NCBI RefSeq assembly: GCF_029607905.1
Contig: NZ_JAPHEH010000001.1
Span: 2,013,530-2,077,529 of the forward strand
Length of the DNA: 64,000 nucleotides
Direction: 5' to 3'
Source: Thiovibrio frasassiensis
GTDB lineage: Bacteria; Desulfobacterota; Desulfobulbia; Desulfobulbales; Desulfurivibrionaceae
In this document: positions 61,760 to 64,000 of the stretch, piece after piece
How the letters are laid out: the number at the start of each line of letters is the position of its first letter
Position numbering within the stretch: position 1 is the first letter of the stretch
Made by a program: the position numbers and the translations under genes
The notes under the pieces: model-generated
Databases searched by the model: none
Seen by the model: only the letters and a program-made list of their open reading frames with translations
Told to the model about the DNA's origin: nothing

Positions 61760-62968
61760 ATGGAAGCGGAAATTATTACTCTTGCGGCACGAGTCAAGCA
61801 GATCAAGCCTTCGCCTACCCTTGCCGTGAACGCCAAGGCCAAGGCCTTGAAAGCGGCTGGGGCTGATATCCTCAATTTCAGCGTGGGTGAGCCGGATTTC
61901 GATACTCCGCCCCATGTCTGCGAGGCAGGGAAAAAAGCCATTGACGAAGGGTTCACCCGTTACACCGCAGTGCCGGGCATCCCGGAGCTGCGCGAGGCCA
62001 TCAGCCAACGGTTGGCCCAGGACAAGGGTTGGAGCTATACGCCCGAGCAGATTCAGGTCTGTTGCGGCGGCAAGCACGGGCTTTACAATATGGCCCAGGC
62101 CCTGTTCGGTCCCGGCGATGAGGTGCTGATCCCGACCCCGTACTGGGTGTCCTATCCGCCCATTGTCTTGTTGGCAGGCGCCACCCCGGTTGAGGTGCCG
62201 CTCTCGGAGGAAAACGGTTTCGACTTGAGCGAGGAACTGCTCAGTCGCTACGCTACCCCGAAGACCAAGGCCATTATCCTCAATAGCCCTTCCAACCCCA
62301 CCGGCGCTGTCTTTTCCGCCAAGGCCCTTGAGGCGGTGGCCAAGTTGGCTCTGGCCAATAAATGGCTGATCATCTCCGACGATATCTACGATACCATCGT
62401 TTATGGCGACGGTACGCTTCCCCATATCCTGGATGTGGACAAGCGTCTCGCGGCCCAGACCCTGGTGCTCAACGGCGTGTCCAAATCCTTTGCCATGACC
62501 GGCTGGCGCATCGGCTATACCGCCGGACCCAAGCACATTATCGCGGCCATGAACAAGATCCAGAGCCAGAGTACTTCCAATCCGACCTCCATCTCCCAGA
62601 AGGCGGCGTTGGCCGCGGTGAGCGGGCCTCAGGATTTTCCGATCATGATGCGGGATGCCTTTGTTCCGCGGCTTGATTTCATCATGGGGGCTTTGGCTGA
62701 TATTCCAGGTGTGACCTGCGTACGGCCCAAGGGCGCATTTTACGTGTTCCCCAACATCTCCGCTTATTTGGGCCGGAGTTTCAATGGGAAGGTAATGGCG
62801 AACTCGGTTGATCTGGCGGATTATTTGCTGGATGAGGCCTTGCTGGCCACGGTGCCGGGTGCGGCATTTGGGGCGGATAATTTCATCCGTTTCTCCTTTG
62901 CCACGGCAATGGGGACCATTGAAGAAGGGATGAGGCGGTTGGCTGAGGCGTTGGGGAAACTCTCGTAG
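61760..62968 (+). CDS. aspC: Aspartate aminotransferase, class I fold
   Basis: A 402-residue PLP aminotransferase. ARVKQIKPSPTLAVNAKAKAL and LNFSVGEPDFDTPPHV open it. YTAVPGIPELREAI and NSPSNPTGAVFS follow, and the PLP lysine is in NGVSKSFAMTGWRIGY (about residue 240). The sequence fits the bacterial 1-gamma/1b subgroup, which transfers amino groups from aspartate (or related donors) to 2-oxoglutarate. Exact substrate range is inferred. The 113-base gap before it holds the dispersed repeat. Confidence 0.92.
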   Translation: MEAEIITLAARVKQIKPSPTLAVNAKAKALKAAGADILNFSVGEPDFDTPPHVCEAGKKAIDEGFTRYTAVPGIPELREAISQRLAQDKGWSYTPEQIQVCCGGKHGLYNMAQALFGPGDEVLIPTPYWVSYPPIVLLAGATPVEVPLSEENGFDLSEELLSRYATPKTKAIILNSPSNPTGAVFSAKALEAVAKLALANKWLIISDDIYDTIVYGDGTLPHILDVDKRLAAQTLVLNGVSKSFAMTGWRIGYTAGPKHIIAAMNKIQSQSTSNPTSISQKAALAAVSGPQDFPIMMRDAFVPRLDFIMGALADIPGVTCVRPKGAFYVFPNISAYLGRSFNGKVMANSVDLADYLLDEALLATVPGAAFGADNFIRFSFATAMGTIEEGMRRLAEALGKLS

Positions 62969-63036
62969 AAGACTGGTAAGGATCAGCTGGGGAGTTTTTC
63001 ATCGCTGTACGGTTTTTTGTAAACTGTAGGCGATTC

Positions 63037-63062
63037 CACGGGGGGGCAGATGCCCCCCTGTG
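63037..63062. terminator. GC-rich hairpin between convergent genes
   Basis: CACGGGGGGC and GCCCCCCTGTG form a strong stem with a short loop between the aminotransferase and the reverse-strand small gene. There is no T run, so its role as a terminator is only likely. Confidence 0.4.
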
Positions 63063-63072
63063 ACGGGTTGAC

Positions 63073-63267
63073 TCAGCCTGGGCCGTAATCATTGGGTGCT
63101 GCTTCGCTCAAGGCCCAGGTCCAGCTGTCCAGAGGGCGCTCTTTCGAGACCGCCTTTTGGCCGTTCTGGGAGTAACACTGGTAGACCCACTCCCCACCTT
63201 TATTGAAAACCCTGATAAGTCCATGATTGGCGTGTGTGAACCACCCTTCAGAATATGTTCCGTCCAT
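63073..63267 (-). CDS. Small protein of unknown function
   Basis: A 64-residue soluble protein rich in aromatic residues (WFTHANHGLIRVFNKGGEWVYQCY, then SWTWALSEAA). I do not recognise a family. GAGAGAGGGG lies upstream of the start, which supports translation. It is downstream of, and on the same strand as, the DtxR-family regulator, 55 bases away, and may be co-transcribed. Confidence 0.6.
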   Translation of the reverse strand: MDGTYSEGWFTHANHGLIRVFNKGGEWVYQCYSQNGQKAVSKERPLDSWTWALSEAAPNDYGPG

Positions 63268-63322
63268 GTGCCCCTCTCTCTTTCCTGATGGTTATCTCTT
63301 TATAATCCCGCCTGCCACATTT

Positions 63323-63814
63323 CTATTTTTCAAGACAATGGGCAATACATTCCTTGCATTTCTTCTCGGTTTTTCCGGTCTGGCAGTACTTGCTGAATCC
63401 TGAGATGAGATCGCTGCCGCCTCGTGGGCATTGTTCGATGAAGCTGACGAACTGGGTCAGCCGGTCGATGATCTCCTTGGGCGCGGCATGTTCAATCTTG
63501 CAGGCCCCTTCTTCCGCTACTTGTTCCCCAACGGCGAGGACCTTGATAAAAAAATCCTTGAGTGCCCGATGCCGGAGGATAACATCCTTGGCCATTTCCT
63601 GCCCGGCTGGGGTGAGGGTGATAACCTCATAGGGTGCATAATTGATCAGACCCTTTTGGGACAGGGAGCGAAAGGCTTCGGTCACGGAGGAACGGCTCAC
63701 CTTGAGGGTGCTGGCGATCTCTTTAGCCCGGGCCACCTGCTTTTCGGCGATGATGTGGAAGATGGTCTCCAGATAGTCTTCCAGGCTGGCGCTGAGTCGT
63801 TTCGGAGTGGTCAT
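63323..63814 (-). CDS. DtxR/MntR-family metal-dependent transcriptional regulator
   Basis: A 163-residue regulator. The N-terminal winged helix (SLEDYLETIFHIIAEKQVARAKEIASTLKVSRSSVTEAFRSLSQKGLI in segments from about 9 to 56) is that of DtxR-family iron or manganese repressors. The dimer and metal-binding part follows (HRALKDFFIKVLAVGEQVAEEGACKIEHAAP). The C-terminus is unusual in carrying four cysteines (CQTGKTEKKCKECIAHC), which could bind an extra metal or Fe-S cluster. An imperfect palindrome upstream may be its own operator. Confidence 0.87.
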   Translation of the reverse strand: MTTPKRLSASLEDYLETIFHIIAEKQVARAKEIASTLKVSRSSVTEAFRSLSQKGLINYAPYEVITLTPAGQEMAKDVILRHRALKDFFIKVLAVGEQVAEEGACKIEHAAPKEIIDRLTQFVSFIEQCPRGGSDLISGFSKYCQTGKTEKKCKECIAHCLEK

Positions 63815-63912
63815 TGGCTTTGGGCGGTTGTCCTCTGTGCGCGGAGGGGAAAAAAGGGTTTTGCAAGGTCAGGAAGCGATAAAATCCCTCTGTTCGTCTT
63901 TTGGAAATATTA

Positions 63913-63926
63913 TTAGGACGGACTAA
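63913..63926 (-). promoter_or_regulatory. Candidate DtxR-type operator
   Basis: TTAG-GACGGA-CTAA is a dyad with half-sites like those bound by DtxR/IdeR-family repressors. It lies about 100 bases upstream of the regulator start and could serve it or a divergent gene beyond the window edge. Confidence 0.35.
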
Positions 63927-64000
63927 CAGTATTAAGGACTGGAGTGGTTGTCAAGTTTTATTGGTCGAAACTGGAGGGAGTTTGGGAAAGTTCCTTAAAC

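Overview
This window reads as chromosomal core sequence from a Gram-negative anaerobe of the Desulfobacterota (the former sulfate-reducing deltaproteobacteria), most likely near the Desulfobulbales. This is inferred from gene content: a cobalamin-riboswitch-controlled radical SAM peptide pair (cbpA/cbpB), a HesB-like selenoprotein together with selB, an electron-transfer flavoprotein carrying a fused ferredoxin domain, an NtrY/NtrX pair next to a ClpX-like ATPase, and several small families I associate with this phylum. No phage, insertion sequence or CRISPR array was seen.

Layout. 1-3.3 kb: recO, a reverse-strand iron-sulfur flavoprotein, then the reverse-strand unit riboswitch - terminator - cbpA - cbpB. 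3.5-9.7 kb: tRNA-Leu, the proteostasis set tig-clpP-clpX-lon, then tRNA-Val and tRNA-Asp. 9.9-14.4 kb: a retrograde lipid transport operon mlaE-F-D-A-C with a cyclic-nucleotide-binding protein at its end. 14.5-30.1 kb: a long co-directional run of yceD-rpmF-plsX-fabH, acyl-CoA dehydrogenase-etfB-etfA, fabG-acpP-fabF, rpiB-glyA-dCMP deaminase-nrdR, ribD-ribE-ribBA-ribH and nusB. It covers fatty acid, one-carbon/deoxynucleotide and riboflavin synthesis. 30.1-33.3 kb: ftsK, a small unknown and a PHP-type phosphoesterase.

33.3-35.3 kb is the only accessory-looking stretch, with three reverse-strand unknowns and an interspersed repeat. 35.4-40.5 kb: a UvrD-family helicase, folC, an HNH protein and a reverse-strand phosphofructokinase. 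40.6-41.5 kb: the selenoprotein with its SECIS-like hairpin, facing a monohaem cytochrome. 41.6-48.5 kb: AMMECR1 protein, tRNA-Leu, a CheX-like protein, Mrp ATPase, a metallo-beta-lactamase-fold hydrolase, selB and hflX. 48.6-55.7 kb: DUF4390 protein, NtrY-like kinase, NtrX-like regulator, ClpX-like ATPase and hemB. 55.7-58.3 kb (reverse): comEA, a TtcA-like protein, a lipoprotein and hisB. 58.5-63.9 kb: tRNA-Gly, rplM-rpsI, argC-truA, an aspartate aminotransferase and a reverse-strand DtxR-family regulator with a small unknown.

The most notable items are: (i) the B12-riboswitch peptide-modification locus, for which I know no described product; (ii) an IscA/HesB-like protein read through an in-frame UGA; (iii) an acyl-CoA dehydrogenase plus a ferredoxin-fused, bifurcation-type Etf inside the fatty-acid-synthesis operon; (iv) an MlaA with a SPOR-like tail; (v) an hflX that appears to lack an AUG/GUG/UUG start for its conserved N-terminus; and (vi) several small inverted or dispersed repeats. 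Function calls come from motif recognition by eye; no database search was run.
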